Both the position numbers and the translations under genes were made by a program. Shown in pieces: positions 1 to 9,255 of a stretch of 27,864 nucleotides of DNA. The notes under the pieces were generated by a model. The model worked only from the letters and a program-made list of their open reading frames with translations, was not told the DNA's origin and ran no database searches. Position 1 is the first letter of the stretch, and each line of letters begins with the position of its first letter. This stretch comes from Clostridia bacterium (lineage in GTDB: Bacteria > Bacillota > Clostridia > Christensenellales > Aristaeellaceae), in contig JAUNBY010000005.1 in assembly GCA_030526935.1 (NCBI GenBank), forward strand, positions 1 to 27,864. The letters run 5' to 3'.

Positions 1-45
1 GCTCATCCAGTCATTCACAATCAACATCAACTTGGAGGAATTTAC

Positions 46-1458
46 ATGGCTAATATAACTTTCATGGGCGCCGGTTCCACGGTGTTCGCCAAAAACGTCC
101 TGGGCGACTGCATGGTGACGCCGTCGCTCAAGGGCAGCAGGATTGCTCTTTACGACATCGACGAGCACAGGTTGATGGAATCGAAGACCATGCTCGACGC
201 CATAAACGCGAACGTCGGCGCGCAGGCGGAGATAGTACCCTACCTGGGCGTTGAAAACCGCAAGGAGGCGCTAAGGGGCGCTCAATACGTCGTAAACGCC
301 ATACAGGTTGGCGGCTACGCCCCCTGCACCATAACGGATTTCGAGATACCCAAGAAATACGGTCTCAGGCAGACCATAGCCGACACTCTCGGCATCGGCG
401 GCATATTCCGGGCGCTTCGGACGATACCCGTAATGCTCGATTTCGCCAGGGACATAGAGGAGGTCTGCCCCGGAGCGTGGATGCTCAACTACTCAAACCC
501 CATGGCGATGCTTACCGGAGCCATGCTAAGGTTCACAAACGTCAAGACCGTCGGCCTTTGCCACTCCGTACAGGTATGCGCGGAACACCTTCTGGCGGGA
601 TTGGCCATGCCCTACGACGAAAAGACGCAGTGGCTCATTGCGGGAATCAACCATCAGGCGTGGCTTCTCGAGATAACTCAGGACGGAAAAGACCTGTATC
701 CCGAGATAAAAAGGCGCATGTATTTAAAGGAACAGGGAAAGCTCGATCCTCCGGAAAACCTGATCGTCATGTTCTCGCACTATCCCGAGGAAGCGCGCGA
801 GGCGATGGCTAAAAAGGCGCTTGAGGAATTTAAAACCGGAAAACATGGCGATATGGTGCGCTACGAGCTTACCCGTCGCTTCGGCTATTACATCACCGAG
901 TCTTCCGAGCACAACGCCGAATACACGCCATATTTCATCAAGAACCGCTATCCCGAACTAATAGACAGGTTTAACGTACCTCTCGACGAATACCCGCGCC
1001 GTTGCATACACCAGATAGAGGATTGGGAAAAAAGGCGCGACACGCTCGTTTCAAACCCGAGCCTAACGCATACTCGCACATTTGAATACGGAAGCTATAT
1101 CATAGAGGCCATGGAAACCAACAAGCCCTACAAGATAGGCGGAAACGTCCTCAACAACGGCCTTATCGACAATCTGCCGTCGCAAGCCGTAGTCGAGGTT
1201 CCCTGTATGGTTGACAAAACGGGCGTAATGCCCTGCCGCGTGGGAAATCTCCCCGAACAGTGCGCGGCGCTCAACCGAACCAATATTAACGTTCAGCTTC
1301 TTACTCTGGAAGCCGCCCGCACGTTAAAAAAGGAATATATATATCAGGCGGCGCTGCTTGATCCGCACACTTCCGGCGAGCTTTCAATAGACGACATCAT
1401 AGCCATGTGCGACGAATTGATAGCGGCTCACGAGGGATGGATGCCGCAATATCGCTGA
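46..1458 (+). CDS. melA: Alpha-galactosidase, glycoside hydrolase family 4 (MelA-like)
   Basis: Cytoplasmic NAD+- and divalent-metal-dependent glycosidase of family GH4, which hydrolyses alpha-galactosides such as melibiose by a redox elimination/addition mechanism. The 470-residue length is normal for the family. Seen in the sequence: an N-terminal dinucleotide-binding loop GAGSTVF (residues 8-14), NYSNPMAM (about 148-155), the metal-ligand motif CHSVQ (Cys172, His173) and GINHQAW with the second metal His203. The CHSVQ form is typical of the alpha-galactosidase/alpha-glucuronidase branch rather than of 6-phospho-glucosidases. The start is ATG at 46 behind GGAGG at 34-38. It stands alone on the plus strand, and its promoter lies outside the window. 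The exact sugar specificity is inferred; a GH4 alpha-glucuronidase is the main alternative and would suit the hexuronate genes at 19.9-26.6 kb. Confidence 0.85.
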   Translation: MANITFMGAGSTVFAKNVLGDCMVTPSLKGSRIALYDIDEHRLMESKTMLDAINANVGAQAEIVPYLGVENRKEALRGAQYVVNAIQVGGYAPCTITDFEIPKKYGLRQTIADTLGIGGIFRALRTIPVMLDFARDIEEVCPGAWMLNYSNPMAMLTGAMLRFTNVKTVGLCHSVQVCAEHLLAGLAMPYDEKTQWLIAGINHQAWLLEITQDGKDLYPEIKRRMYLKEQGKLDPPENLIVMFSHYPEEAREAMAKKALEEFKTGKHGDMVRYELTRRFGYYITESSEHNAEYTPYFIKNRYPELIDRFNVPLDEYPRRCIHQIEDWEKRRDTLVSNPSLTHTRTFEYGSYIIEAMETNKPYKIGGNVLNNGLIDNLPSQAVVEVPCMVDKTGVMPCRVGNLPEQCAALNRTNINVQLLTLEAARTLKKEYIYQAALLDPHTSGELSIDDIIAMCDELIAAHEGWMPQYR

Positions 1459-1477
1459 TTAACGGCGATATATAATT

Positions 1478-1499
1478 GAGGGGGCGAATTCGCCCCCTC
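1478..1499. terminator. Bidirectional intrinsic terminator between GH4 gene and proS
   Basis: A perfect 22-nt GC-rich palindrome (GAGGGGGCGAA/TTCGCCCCCTC) lies 19 nt after the GH4 stop codon. It is followed by TTAAATTT on the plus strand and by AATTATATA on the minus strand. The flanking genes converge, so it can serve both. Confidence 0.8.
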
Positions 1500-1544
1500 T
1501 TAAATTTACGGTATTCCTGTTCAATGCGTTCGACAGCGACTGCC

Positions 1545-2993
1545 TTAATACGCCTTCGCGAAGTACATGGTCTTCGTCGCGGGCTTGTGGCAACATACGC
1601 ACGTGTCCGACGGGCGGTCAGACTGGTCGAAGGGCATATTTCTCGACGTCGCGCCGGTCTGTTCCTTTATCGCGTCCTCGCAGGAGCGCTCGCCGCACCA
1701 GGCGGCCTTGACGAATCCGGTCTGAACGCCCTTAGCCAGTTCGTCCATATCGCGGGCTACGTATGTATGCGCGTCCTTGAAGGCTTTCGCCTGTTCGAAA
1801 AGCGTCTTTCCTATATCCGCTAACATGTCCTCGAGCGCCTGAGCCAGTCCCTCTATGGGCAGCTGTCCCTTTTCAAACGTATCCCTGCGCATATACGTGA
1901 CCACTCCGGCTTCCATGTCGCGGGGGCCTATCTCTACGCGGACGGGCACGCCCTTAAGCTCCCACTCGTTGAACTTCCAGCCCGCCGAAACGGTGTCGCG
2001 GTCGTCGAGCTTTACGCGAAGGCCCACGGCCTCCAGTTGCTTTTTAAGTTCGCTGGCCTTGTCGAGAACGCCGGGCTTATGCTGCGCTATGGGCAGTATG
2101 ACCACCTGTATGGGCGCGAGTTTAGGCGGCAGGCGAAGTCCGCGCTCGTCGCCGTGGGTCATGATTATGGCGCCTATCATGCGCGTGGAGGTTCCCCAGC
2201 TCGTCTCGTAGACGTATTCGAGCTTTCCGTCGCGCGAGAGGTACTGTATGTCGAACGCTTCCGCGAAATTGGTGCCGAAGTTATGGCTGGTTCCGGCCTG
2301 GAGCGCCTTGCCGTCCTGCATCATGGCCTCCATCGAGTATGTCGCGCGCGCGCCGGCGAACTTCTCCTTGTCGGATTTCTGGCCGGTGAAAACGGGTATG
2401 TTCATCACGTTCTCGGAGAACTCGCGGTACACCTCGAGCATCTGAAGCGTCTCCTGCTGCGCTTCCTCGGCGGTTTCGTGTATGGTGTGGCCTTCCTGCC
2501 AGAGAAATTCGCTCGTTCTGAGAAACGGCCTCGTGCTCTTTTCCCAGCGCATGACCGAGCACCACTGATTATACTTCATGGGAAGGTCGCGCCAGGACTG
2601 CACCCACTTGGAGTACATCGAGCAGAACAGCGTCTCCGACGTGGGCCTTATCGCCAGGCGCTCCTGAAGCGGCTCCATGCCTCCCTGCGTAACCCACGCC
2701 ACCTCGGGGGCGAAGCCCTCCACGTGCTCGGCTTCCTTGAGAAGAAGGCTCTCGGGGATGAGCATCGGGAAATAGGCGTTTTCGTGTCCCGTGGCCTTGA
2801 ACCGGGCGTCCATCTCCTTTTGTATAAGTTCCCATATGCCGTAGCCGTAAGGCTTTATGACCATGCAGCCGCGAACGGGAGCGTAATCGACCATGTCGGC
2901 TTTGAGTATGACGTCGGTATACCACTGTGAAAAGTCCTCGCTGCGCGGCGTTATGTGCTCGACAAACGCCTGCTTGTTATCGTTCTTTCCCAT
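1545..2993 (-). CDS. proS: Prolyl-tRNA synthetase, short (archaeal/eukaryotic-like) type
   Basis: Class II aminoacyl-tRNA synthetase that charges tRNA-Pro with proline in the cytoplasm. The 482-residue length and absence of the central YbaK-like editing insert place it with the short ProRS type found in many Clostridia. Class II motifs are visible: motif 1 around KPYGYGIWELIQKEM, motif 2 around MRWEKSTRPFLRTSEF, motif 3 in GTSTRMIGAIIMTHGDERGL. The C-terminal domain carries four cysteines (AAWCGERSC and TCVCCHKP) resembling the zinc-binding tail of this subtype. ATG at 2993 follows GGGAGGG with good spacing. It is the last gene of the plsX-to-proS run, 24 bp after ftsY, and ends before a strong terminator. 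Confidence 0.95.
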   Translation of the reverse strand: MGKNDNKQAFVEHITPRSEDFSQWYTDVILKADMVDYAPVRGCMVIKPYGYGIWELIQKEMDARFKATGHENAYFPMLIPESLLLKEAEHVEGFAPEVAWVTQGGMEPLQERLAIRPTSETLFCSMYSKWVQSWRDLPMKYNQWCSVMRWEKSTRPFLRTSEFLWQEGHTIHETAEEAQQETLQMLEVYREFSENVMNIPVFTGQKSDKEKFAGARATYSMEAMMQDGKALQAGTSHNFGTNFAEAFDIQYLSRDGKLEYVYETSWGTSTRMIGAIIMTHGDERGLRLPPKLAPIQVVILPIAQHKPGVLDKASELKKQLEAVGLRVKLDDRDTVSAGWKFNEWELKGVPVRVEIGPRDMEAGVVTYMRRDTFEKGQLPIEGLAQALEDMLADIGKTLFEQAKAFKDAHTYVARDMDELAKGVQTGFVKAAWCGERSCEDAIKEQTGATSRNMPFDQSDRPSDTCVCCHKPATKTMYFAKAY

Positions 2994-3017
2994 TTGCGCA
3001 CCCTCCCTGATATCGTC

Positions 3018-3938
3018 TTAGAATATGGCGTCTATAAAATCCTTTGCCTCGAAAGGTTCGAGGTCGTCTATCTTTTCGCCGATTCCTATATAGCGAACCG
3101 GAAGCCCCAGTTCGCGCCGTATGGCGATGGCTATGCCGCCCTTCGCGGTGCCGTCGAGCTTCGTGAGTATTATGCCGTCCAGCGCCGTAACGTCCTTGAA
3201 CACCTGCGCCTGCGCGAGTCCGTTCTGGCCTGTCGTGGCGTCTATGACAAGAAGCGACTTGAGCTTTGCCTCGGGATATTCCCTCTCGCACACGCGGGAT
3301 ATTTTCTTCAGCTCGTCCATCAAGTGAGCCTTGTTGTGAAGGCGTCCGGCGGTGTCAACTATGAGCACGTCGGCGTGACGCGACTTTGCGGCCTGTATGC
3401 CGTCGAAGACGACGCTCGCGGGGTCGGCGCCTTCCTTTTGCTTGATTATAGGCGCGTCGGCGCGCTCGGCCCATATCGTGAGCTGGTCGGCGGCGGCGGC
3501 GCGGAAAGTGTCCCCCGCGCAGATTATGACTCGGCGGCCGACGGTCTTAAAGCGCGTCGTGAGCTTTCCTATGGACGTGGTTTTGCCCACGCCGTTCACG
3601 CCGATTATGAGAAGTATCATAGGCGACTCGAGGCGCATGGGTTCGCTTCCCATGATATCGGCGAGTATCGCCTTGAGGGCGGTTCGGGCATCGCCCGCGT
3701 CGCCAATCTTTTCCGCCTCGCACTTTGTCCTGAGCTTTTCGACGACCTCCGTCGTCGTCTTTACGCCCACGTCGGCCATTATCATTATATCCGACAACTC
3801 GTCGTAGAACTCGTCCGGGAGCGGCCTGTAGGGGGCCTTGGGCTGCGGTTTATAGTCCTCGACGAGGCCGTCTATCTTCCCCGAGATGTTCTCGCGCGAT
3901 TTGAAGAGCGATTTCTTTATTTTGTCAAATAATCCCAT
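3018..3938 (-). CDS. ftsY: Signal recognition particle receptor FtsY
   Basis: GTPase receptor for the SRP-ribosome complex at the inner face of the membrane, needed for co-translational membrane protein insertion. At 306 residues it is a minimal FtsY without the long acidic A domain of enterobacteria. Visible parts: a basic amphipathic N-terminus (MGLFDKIKKSLFKSR) likely to touch the membrane, an N domain to about residue 100, then the G domain with G1 GVNGVGKTTS (about 113-122), AGDTFRAAA (G2 region), DTAGR (G3) and TKLDGTAKGG (G4/G5). ATG at 3938 follows GGAGGACAGTTT. It sits 41 bp after surE in the same operon; ffh is not in the window. Confidence 0.96.
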   Translation of the reverse strand: MGLFDKIKKSLFKSRENISGKIDGLVEDYKPQPKAPYRPLPDEFYDELSDIMIMADVGVKTTTEVVEKLRTKCEAEKIGDAGDARTALKAILADIMGSEPMRLESPMILLIIGVNGVGKTTSIGKLTTRFKTVGRRVIICAGDTFRAAAADQLTIWAERADAPIIKQKEGADPASVVFDGIQAAKSRHADVLIVDTAGRLHNKAHLMDELKKISRVCEREYPEAKLKSLLVIDATTGQNGLAQAQVFKDVTALDGIILTKLDGTAKGGIAIAIRRELGLPVRYIGIGEKIDDLEPFEAKDFIDAIF

Positions 3939-3979
3939 AAACTGTCCTCCGTTGAGAGTTGATTTGCCGCATACGCCAA

Positions 3980-4741
3980 TTATTCGAAGCCCAATATCTC
4001 CCCGCAGTCGATATTCTCATACTCGCCCTCGTCGAGAAAGCTCCACCTCAGCGGCGTTATGGTAGCCCAGCCCTGGCTCGACAGGTAAATATCGTCGTCG
4101 GGGCGAAGCACGCTTTTTTCTATCTCCGCGGCCATGAGATAATAGGTATATCCCGTAGGCGCCACGCGGCGTTCGTATCCCCCGCGATAGGCCTTCGTCG
4201 CGAGCCTGGCCTTTTTAAGTCCCTTTATCTCCGCAAGGGGCATGTCCGGCGTGTTGAGGTTATACATTATCCCCGGCGCGGGCGGGTTTTTCTCCATCCA
4301 GTCGATGACCTTGAGGGCATAGTGTATCGCGGTGTCAAGATGCAGCTGGTTTCTTCCCTTGAGCGATACCGCCAAAGCCGGATAGCCCATCAAAAGCGCC
4401 TCCATAGCGGCGGATACGGTTCCGGAATAAATGGTGTCGCTTCCCATATTGCTGCCGTTGTTTATCCCCGCGACGACGAGATCAACGGGTTCTTTTACGA
4501 GGTTTTCAAGCCCTATGCGAACGCAGTCCGCGGGCGTGCCGCTTACCGAATAGGCGGTATACGGCCTTTCAAGCTCGTGTACGAAAAGCGGGCCGAACAT
4601 CGTAAGGCCGTGTCCGACGGCGCTTCTTTCGCGGTCGGGGGCGGATACCGTAACCTCGTGTCCCGCCTTTATAAGCCCCAGAGCCAGCGCCTTTATGCCT
4701 ATGCTGTCTATGCCGTCGTCGTTACTCAACAAAATTCTCAT
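3980..4741 (-). CDS. surE: 5'-nucleotidase SurE
   Basis: Metal-dependent nucleoside monophosphate phosphatase of the SurE family, cytoplasmic. Seen: the N-terminal metal site ILLSNDDGIDSIG, SAPDRERSAVGHG, SGTPADCVRIGL and VVAGINNGSNMG with the downstream YSGTVSAAMEA, all family signatures. I choose ATG at 4741 (253 residues, beginning MRILLSNDDG) over an upstream in-frame start at 4765, because GGAGGAACACG directly precedes it and family members start there. It overlaps the 3' end of smc by 20 bp, so the two are probably translationally coupled. Its place between smc and ftsY is less usual than the common rnc-smc-ftsY order. Confidence 0.94.
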   Translation of the reverse strand: MRILLSNDDGIDSIGIKALALGLIKAGHEVTVSAPDRERSAVGHGLTMFGPLFVHELERPYTAYSVSGTPADCVRIGLENLVKEPVDLVVAGINNGSNMGSDTIYSGTVSAAMEALLMGYPALAVSLKGRNQLHLDTAIHYALKVIDWMEKNPPAPGIMYNLNTPDMPLAEIKGLKKARLATKAYRGGYERRVAPTGYTYYLMAAEIEKSVLRPDDDIYLSSQGWATITPLRWSFLDEGEYENIDCGEILGFE

Positions 4742-7700
4742 CGTGTTCCTCCATCGTCTGTTCAACGTCCGAAAGCCTTACCGAGACTATATTCGAAACG
4801 CCCTTTTCGACCATCGAAACGCCGTATAGCCCGTCGCACCTGACCATTGTGCCCTTTCTGTGCGTTACGACTACGAACTGCGTGTGCTTTGAAAACTCGC
4901 GAAGATACTCCGCGTAATTGTCTATGTTCGCGTCGTCGAGCGCCGCCTCTATCTCGTCCAGTATGCAAAAGGGCGTGGGCTTTACGCTGAGCATCGAGAA
5001 AAGTATGGCGATCGCCGTGAGCGCCCTCTCTCCGCCGGACAACAGCGACAACAGCTGAAGCTTCTTGCCGGGAGGCTGGGCGACTATCTCTATGCCGCAA
5101 TTGAGGGCGTCCGATTCGTCGGTGAGGCGAAGCTGGGCGGTTCCGCCTCCGAACAGCTTTTTAAACGCCTCCTCGAAATAGACGTTGAGCTTTGAAAACT
5201 CGTCCTTGAATTGCCGCTCCATCTTTCTGGACAATTCGGCGATTATGGTTTCGAGGTCGGATTTGGCCTTTACGAGGTCGTCGCGCTGGGTGGTCAGTTC
5301 GTCCATGCGCTGCTGAGTGACTCTGAACTGCTCGACCGCCGCGACGTTTACGGGGCCAAGCTCCTTTATTCGCTGGCGCAGAGCCGTTATGCGCCTGTCC
5401 GATTCGCCGGGCTTGTACGCGTCCGATTTAAAGGGCATGGCTCCGTCGTAGCTCAATTCGTACTCGTCCCATATGCGGCCGGTTATCTGGCTAAGCTCCG
5501 TCTGGGCGCGGTTGAGCTGCAATTCGAGCCTGTGGATTTTGTCCGTCGCCTTGTCGAGCGCCGCGCGGTTTTCCTCCATAAGCTCGTTGTGGCTTTTAAG
5601 CTCCGACTGGGCTGCGATGCGCTTATCGTCGGCCTTTTTGAAGTCCTCGCGCGCCCGGTTGAGCTGTTCGCGCCCCTGTTCAAGGTTCAGCGTATCCTCC
5701 GCCAGCGTCTTTTCGTACTCGCCTATGGAGTTTTCCGTTTCCCTGAGCGACTGTTGATACTCGACGGTCAGTTTCGCGGTGTCCCCGCGCCGCCTGGCGA
5801 GCGACGCGCGCTGCGCGGATATGGCGGAGAGGTCCTTTTCGACCTTCGTAAGTTCCACAAGGCCCGCCGAAGCCTCGGACTGCGCCTTTTCAAGCTCCTG
5901 CCTGAAATTGGACAGCTCCGTTTGCAGACGGCTTACGTCCTCCTCGCGCTTCTGACGCTCGACGTCGGAATTTTCGCGGCTCCCGGAAAGCCCCTCCAGG
6001 CGGGACGAGACGTCTGAAAGCTGCCCCTTGAGCTGCTCGATGGCCGTTTCGAGGCGCTTGGCGTCGTCGAGCTTCGAAGTCAGTTCCTCTTCGGCGCGCT
6101 TTAAATGCTCCTCCTCGCGGGTGCAGGCTATGTCCTGCTGATGAAGCGCGTCGTAGAGCTTTGACCTTTCGCGCTTGAAGTTCGCGCGTTCCTTTTCGAG
6201 GGCTTCGGAGCGGTTCAGCACCTCGTCCATTTCGACGTCTATCTGTTCAAGCCTTTTGGTATGCTCGTCAATCTCGCGCTCGCGGGACAGGAGGCTCGTC
6301 ACGCGCGACTGCGCGCTTCCGCCGGTCATGGAACCTCCGGGGTTCATGACGTCCCCGTCGAGGGTGACGAGCCTGAACGCGTGAGAGGCTGATCGCGTTA
6401 TGGCGATTCCCGCGTCGAGGTCGCGGGCTATGACGGTTCGGCCGAGCAGGTTTTCGACTATATCGCGATATTCCCCGGCGCAATCGACCAGATCGCTCGC
6501 GACGCCAATCCAGCCGTCCATATTCTCAAGCTGCCTGTATCGCGACTCCAGCGTCCTGCCCCTGACGGTCGTGAGCGGCAAAAACGTGGCGCGGCCGAGG
6601 CGGTTCTTCTTGAGGTAGTCGATCATTTGCTTGGCGGACTGTTCGTCGTCCGTGACTATATGCTGAACCGCCGCGCCCAGCGCCACCTCTATGGCGCGCT
6701 CATACTCGCCCGGCGCCCTTATGACGTCGGCTATGACGCCCCTGACGCCCGACGAAGGCGAGCGGCGGGCGTATTGAAGCACGTTTTTGACCGAGAACTG
6801 ATAGCCCTCGTAATCGCGCTTCATCTCGTTGAGCACGCTCAATCGCGACGAGACGGACTGCTTTTCGTCGTTGAGCGCCGACATGCGCGCCTTGAGCCTT
6901 TCGGCGTCGTCGGCGGATTCGCGAACCGTTTTATCGGCTTCGGAGCACTCGCGCGACAACTCGTCCTTCACGGCCAACTGCTCCGCCAGGCGCTTACGGG
7001 CCTGCTCAACGCGCGTGGTCTGAACGGATACGTCAACCGCGCCCGCGTCGTTTTCCACGGAGGAAAGCCGGGACATTATGGCCTCTTTCATGGCGGTGAG
7101 GCGGGAAATGTCGCTCTTTACGTCGGAGAGGCTGTTAATGGCGGCGATAACGTCGGACTTGGCCGTTTCCGCTTCGGCTTCGACGGCGTTGACCTTTTCG
7201 CGCTTTACTTCGCAGTCGCGTTCCAGCGAGTCCTGCTCAAAGCGCAATTTAGTGGCGACGACGGTCTTTTCGGCGATGGACAGGTCGAGGGCGGCTATTT
7301 CCTCGTCGATGCCGTCTTTTCCGCGCTCGGCCTGAGCGAGTTGGCGTTGAAGGCGTTCCTTGTCGGCCGCGGCGGCCTTTATGCGCTCTTTGAGGCCTAC
7401 GAGCGCGCCGTCGCGCGACTCGACTTCCGCTATCAGGTATTGTACCCTCTCGCGAAGCGAACCCGCTTCTTCCTCGTTCTGATCAAGCGCCGCCTGAGCC
7501 TCGTCGCGAGCCTTGGCCAGAAGGAGCGACTTTTCCTGAAAGGACTGCTGTTCGCCTTTGGCGGCGGTCATATCGCCGTCGAGCTTTGATATTCTCTCAT
7601 TGAGGCGGTCGGTGTTGACGATGAAGGCGGACAGTTCGAGCGTTTTCAGTTCTTCCCGAAGCTGCATAAACTCTCGCGCCGTGGCGCTTTGCTGCTTGAG

Positions 7701-8312
7701 GGGGCCTAATTGAGAATCGAGTTCGCGCATTATATCCTCGACGCGGTCGAGGTTGTCCTGCGTGTTCTCCATGCTCTTTTGAGCCTGAGAGCGCCGGGCT
7801 TTGTACTTGACGATGCCTGCGGCTTCCTCGAACACCTGGCGGCGGTCTTCGGATTTTACGGAGAGTATTTCGTCTATGCGCCCCTGCCCTATGAGGGAAT
7901 AGCCCTCCTTGCCTATGCCGGTATCGCGAAAGAGATCTATGACGTCTCTGAGGCGGCAGGTCGAGTGGTTTATGGAATACTCCGCGTCGCCCGAGCGGTA
8001 TACTCGCCGGGATACGCAGACCTCGTTGAAATCCATGGGAAGAACCCTGTCCTCGTTTTCGAACGTCAGCGCGACCTCGCAATACGACAAGCGGCGGCGC
8101 TTTTCCGTGCCGCCGAATATGACGTCCTCCATCCTGGCTCCCCGGAGCGTCTTGGCGCTTTGCTCGCCAAGAACCCACCTTACGGCGTCGGCTATATTGC
8201 TCTTTCCGCATCCGTTGGGGCCTACGATGCCAGTAACGCCCTGCTCGAAGGATATGGTAGTCCTCTCCGCGAACGATTTAAACCCGTATATCTCAAGCTT
8301 ACTAAGACGCAA
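4722..8312 (-). CDS. smc: Chromosome segregation/condensation ATPase SMC
   Basis: Core ATPase of the SMC-ScpAB condensin that organises and segregates the chromosome. The 1196-residue length is standard. Order seen: N-terminal head with Walker A GPNGCGKSN (about 32-40), a long heptad-rich coiled coil, a hinge near 500-660 (GVRGVIADVI...), a second coiled coil, then the C-terminal head with signature LLSGGERALTA and Walker B ILDEIEAALDDAN; the DExEAAL form resembles the Bacillus protein. The only sensible start is TTG at 8312 (reading LRLSKLEIYGF) with a weak upstream GGCAGG site that overlaps the rnc stop region. It lies 9 bp after rnc and overlaps surE. Confidence 0.97.
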   Translation of the reverse strand: MRLSKLEIYGFKSFAERTTISFEQGVTGIVGPNGCGKSNIADAVRWVLGEQSAKTLRGARMEDVIFGGTEKRRRLSYCEVALTFENEDRVLPMDFNEVCVSRRVYRSGDAEYSINHSTCRLRDVIDLFRDTGIGKEGYSLIGQGRIDEILSVKSEDRRQVFEEAAGIVKYKARRSQAQKSMENTQDNLDRVEDIMRELDSQLGPLKQQSATAREFMQLREELKTLELSAFIVNTDRLNERISKLDGDMTAAKGEQQSFQEKSLLLAKARDEAQAALDQNEEEAGSLRERVQYLIAEVESRDGALVGLKERIKAAAADKERLQRQLAQAERGKDGIDEEIAALDLSIAEKTVVATKLRFEQDSLERDCEVKREKVNAVEAEAETAKSDVIAAINSLSDVKSDISRLTAMKEAIMSRLSSVENDAGAVDVSVQTTRVEQARKRLAEQLAVKDELSRECSEADKTVRESADDAERLKARMSALNDEKQSVSSRLSVLNEMKRDYEGYQFSVKNVLQYARRSPSSGVRGVIADVIRAPGEYERAIEVALGAAVQHIVTDDEQSAKQMIDYLKKNRLGRATFLPLTTVRGRTLESRYRQLENMDGWIGVASDLVDCAGEYRDIVENLLGRTVIARDLDAGIAITRSASHAFRLVTLDGDVMNPGGSMTGGSAQSRVTSLLSREREIDEHTKRLEQIDVEMDEVLNRSEALEKERANFKRERSKLYDALHQQDIACTREEEHLKRAEEELTSKLDDAKRLETAIEQLKGQLSDVSSRLEGLSGSRENSDVERQKREEDVSRLQTELSNFRQELEKAQSEASAGLVELTKVEKDLSAISAQRASLARRRGDTAKLTVEYQQSLRETENSIGEYEKTLAEDTLNLEQGREQLNRAREDFKKADDKRIAAQSELKSHNELMEENRAALDKATDKIHRLELQLNRAQTELSQITGRIWDEYELSYDGAMPFKSDAYKPGESDRRITALRQRIKELGPVNVAAVEQFRVTQQRMDELTTQRDDLVKAKSDLETIIAELSRKMERQFKDEFSKLNVYFEEAFKKLFGGGTAQLRLTDESDALNCGIEIVAQPPGKKLQLLSLLSGGERALTAIAILFSMLSVKPTPFCILDEIEAALDDANIDNYAEYLREFSKHTQFVVVTHRKGTMVRCDGLYGVSMVEKGVSNIVSVRLSDVEQTMEEHDENFVE

Positions 8313-8321
8313 ACGCTTCGT

Positions 8322-9014
8322 TTACCTGCCTTCGCAATTCATTGTCAGAAAGTCCAGCGCCGCCTTTGCCGCGGCCTGCTGAGCCTGGCGCTTTGTGGAG
8401 CCGGCGCCGTAGCCTATTTCGCGCTCGCCCGATACGGCCTTGACCATAAAAGTAGGCGAGTGAGCGGGGCCTTGCTGACCGGCGAGCACGTACTCCGGCG
8501 AGGCCTGTCCGCGCGCTTGCAGCAGTTCCTGAAGGCGCGACTTGGCGTCCAGTTCGTCGTAATCCCGCAATTCTTCGAGCCTTCCGGACATGGAGCGGTT
8601 TATCAGCTCGAACGCCTGCCCGAAGCCGCCGTCGAGGTAGACGGCGGCAATAATGGCCTCCACGACGTCTGATAGTATAGAAGGTTTTTTAGCGCCGCCC
8701 GACTTTTCTTCGCCCACCGAAAGCCTTATTATTCCGCCGAGTTCCCACTCGAGGGCGATCTGGCCCAGGGTTTCCTCGCGGACGAGTCCCGCGCGCATAC
8801 GCGTGAGCTGCCCCTCCGACATCTTTGTAAAGCGGTCGAAGAGTATGCGGCTGACGGACAGCTCTATAACGGCGTCGCCAAGAAACTCGAGCCGCTGATA
8901 GCTGTCCTCGTGGTGGTCGCTCGCGTATGACGGGTGCGTAAGCGCCGTTATAAGCAACCGCTCGTTTTTAAACGTATAGCCGAGCTTTTCCTCGAGCGGC
9001 TTTAAACCCTTCAT
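8322..9014 (-). CDS. rnc: Ribonuclease III
   Basis: Double-strand-specific endoribonuclease that processes rRNA precursors and structured mRNAs. 230 residues, the normal bacterial size. The RNase III domain shows the signature RLEFLGDAVIEL (about 41-52) with its catalytic acidic residues, and the second acidic site in DVVEAIIAAVYLDGG. A C-terminal double-stranded-RNA-binding domain begins near DAKSRLQELLQ and includes GAGSTKRQAQQAAAKAAL. ATG at 9014 overlaps the acpP stop by 4 bp (ATGA arrangement), indicating coupling. The acpP-rnc-smc order is conserved in many Firmicutes. Confidence 0.97.
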   Translation of the reverse strand: MKGLKPLEEKLGYTFKNERLLITALTHPSYASDHHEDSYQRLEFLGDAVIELSVSRILFDRFTKMSEGQLTRMRAGLVREETLGQIALEWELGGIIRLSVGEEKSGGAKKPSILSDVVEAIIAAVYLDGGFGQAFELINRSMSGRLEELRDYDELDAKSRLQELLQARGQASPEYVLAGQQGPAHSPTFMVKAVSGEREIGYGAGSTKRQAQQAAAKAALDFLTMNCEGR

Positions 9015-9241
9015 TTTTCCACATGCTCCTCGATATAATCTACTATATCGCCTACCGTCCTGATTTTGGACAGCGCGTCGTCCTCGATTATCAGATTCAT
9101 TTCGTTTTCCATGTCCATGGCGATTATCATAATGCTGGCGGAGTCCGCGCCAAGGTCGTCGATGAGCCTCGATTCGCGGGTTATAGTCTCCTTGTTTACC
9201 GGCAACTGAGCCGCTATCAAATCCACAACTCTTTCAAACAT
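9011..9241 (-). CDS. acpP: Acyl carrier protein
   Basis: Small acidic carrier that holds acyl chains on a 4'-phosphopantetheine arm during fatty-acid synthesis. 76 residues from ATG at 9241, which has an excellent GAGGAGG site 7 nt upstream; a longer in-frame extension to 9331 would run into plsX and lacks family similarity. The attachment serine is Ser34 in GADSASIMI. The usual motif is DSLD, so the two residues after the serine are Ala-Ser instead of Leu-Asp. The remainder (MENEMNLIIEDDALSKIRTVGDIVDYIEEH) matches the recognition helix and C-terminal helix. It lies 14 bp after plsX, whose enzyme uses acyl-ACP. Confidence 0.93.
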   Translation of the reverse strand: MFERVVDLIAAQLPVNKETITRESRLIDDLGADSASIMIIAMDMENEMNLIIEDDALSKIRTVGDIVDYIEEHVEK

Positions 9242-9255
9242 GGTGAATCCCTCCT

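Noticed and set aside
2037..2930. 297-codon plus-strand frame inside proS, and similar long frames at 2955-3932, 3959-4843, 6627-7589 and 7710-8672
   Set aside because: All are antisense to confident genes (proS, ftsY, surE, smc, rnc), have low-complexity Arg/Ala/Gly/Leu-rich translations, and lack plausible family motifs.
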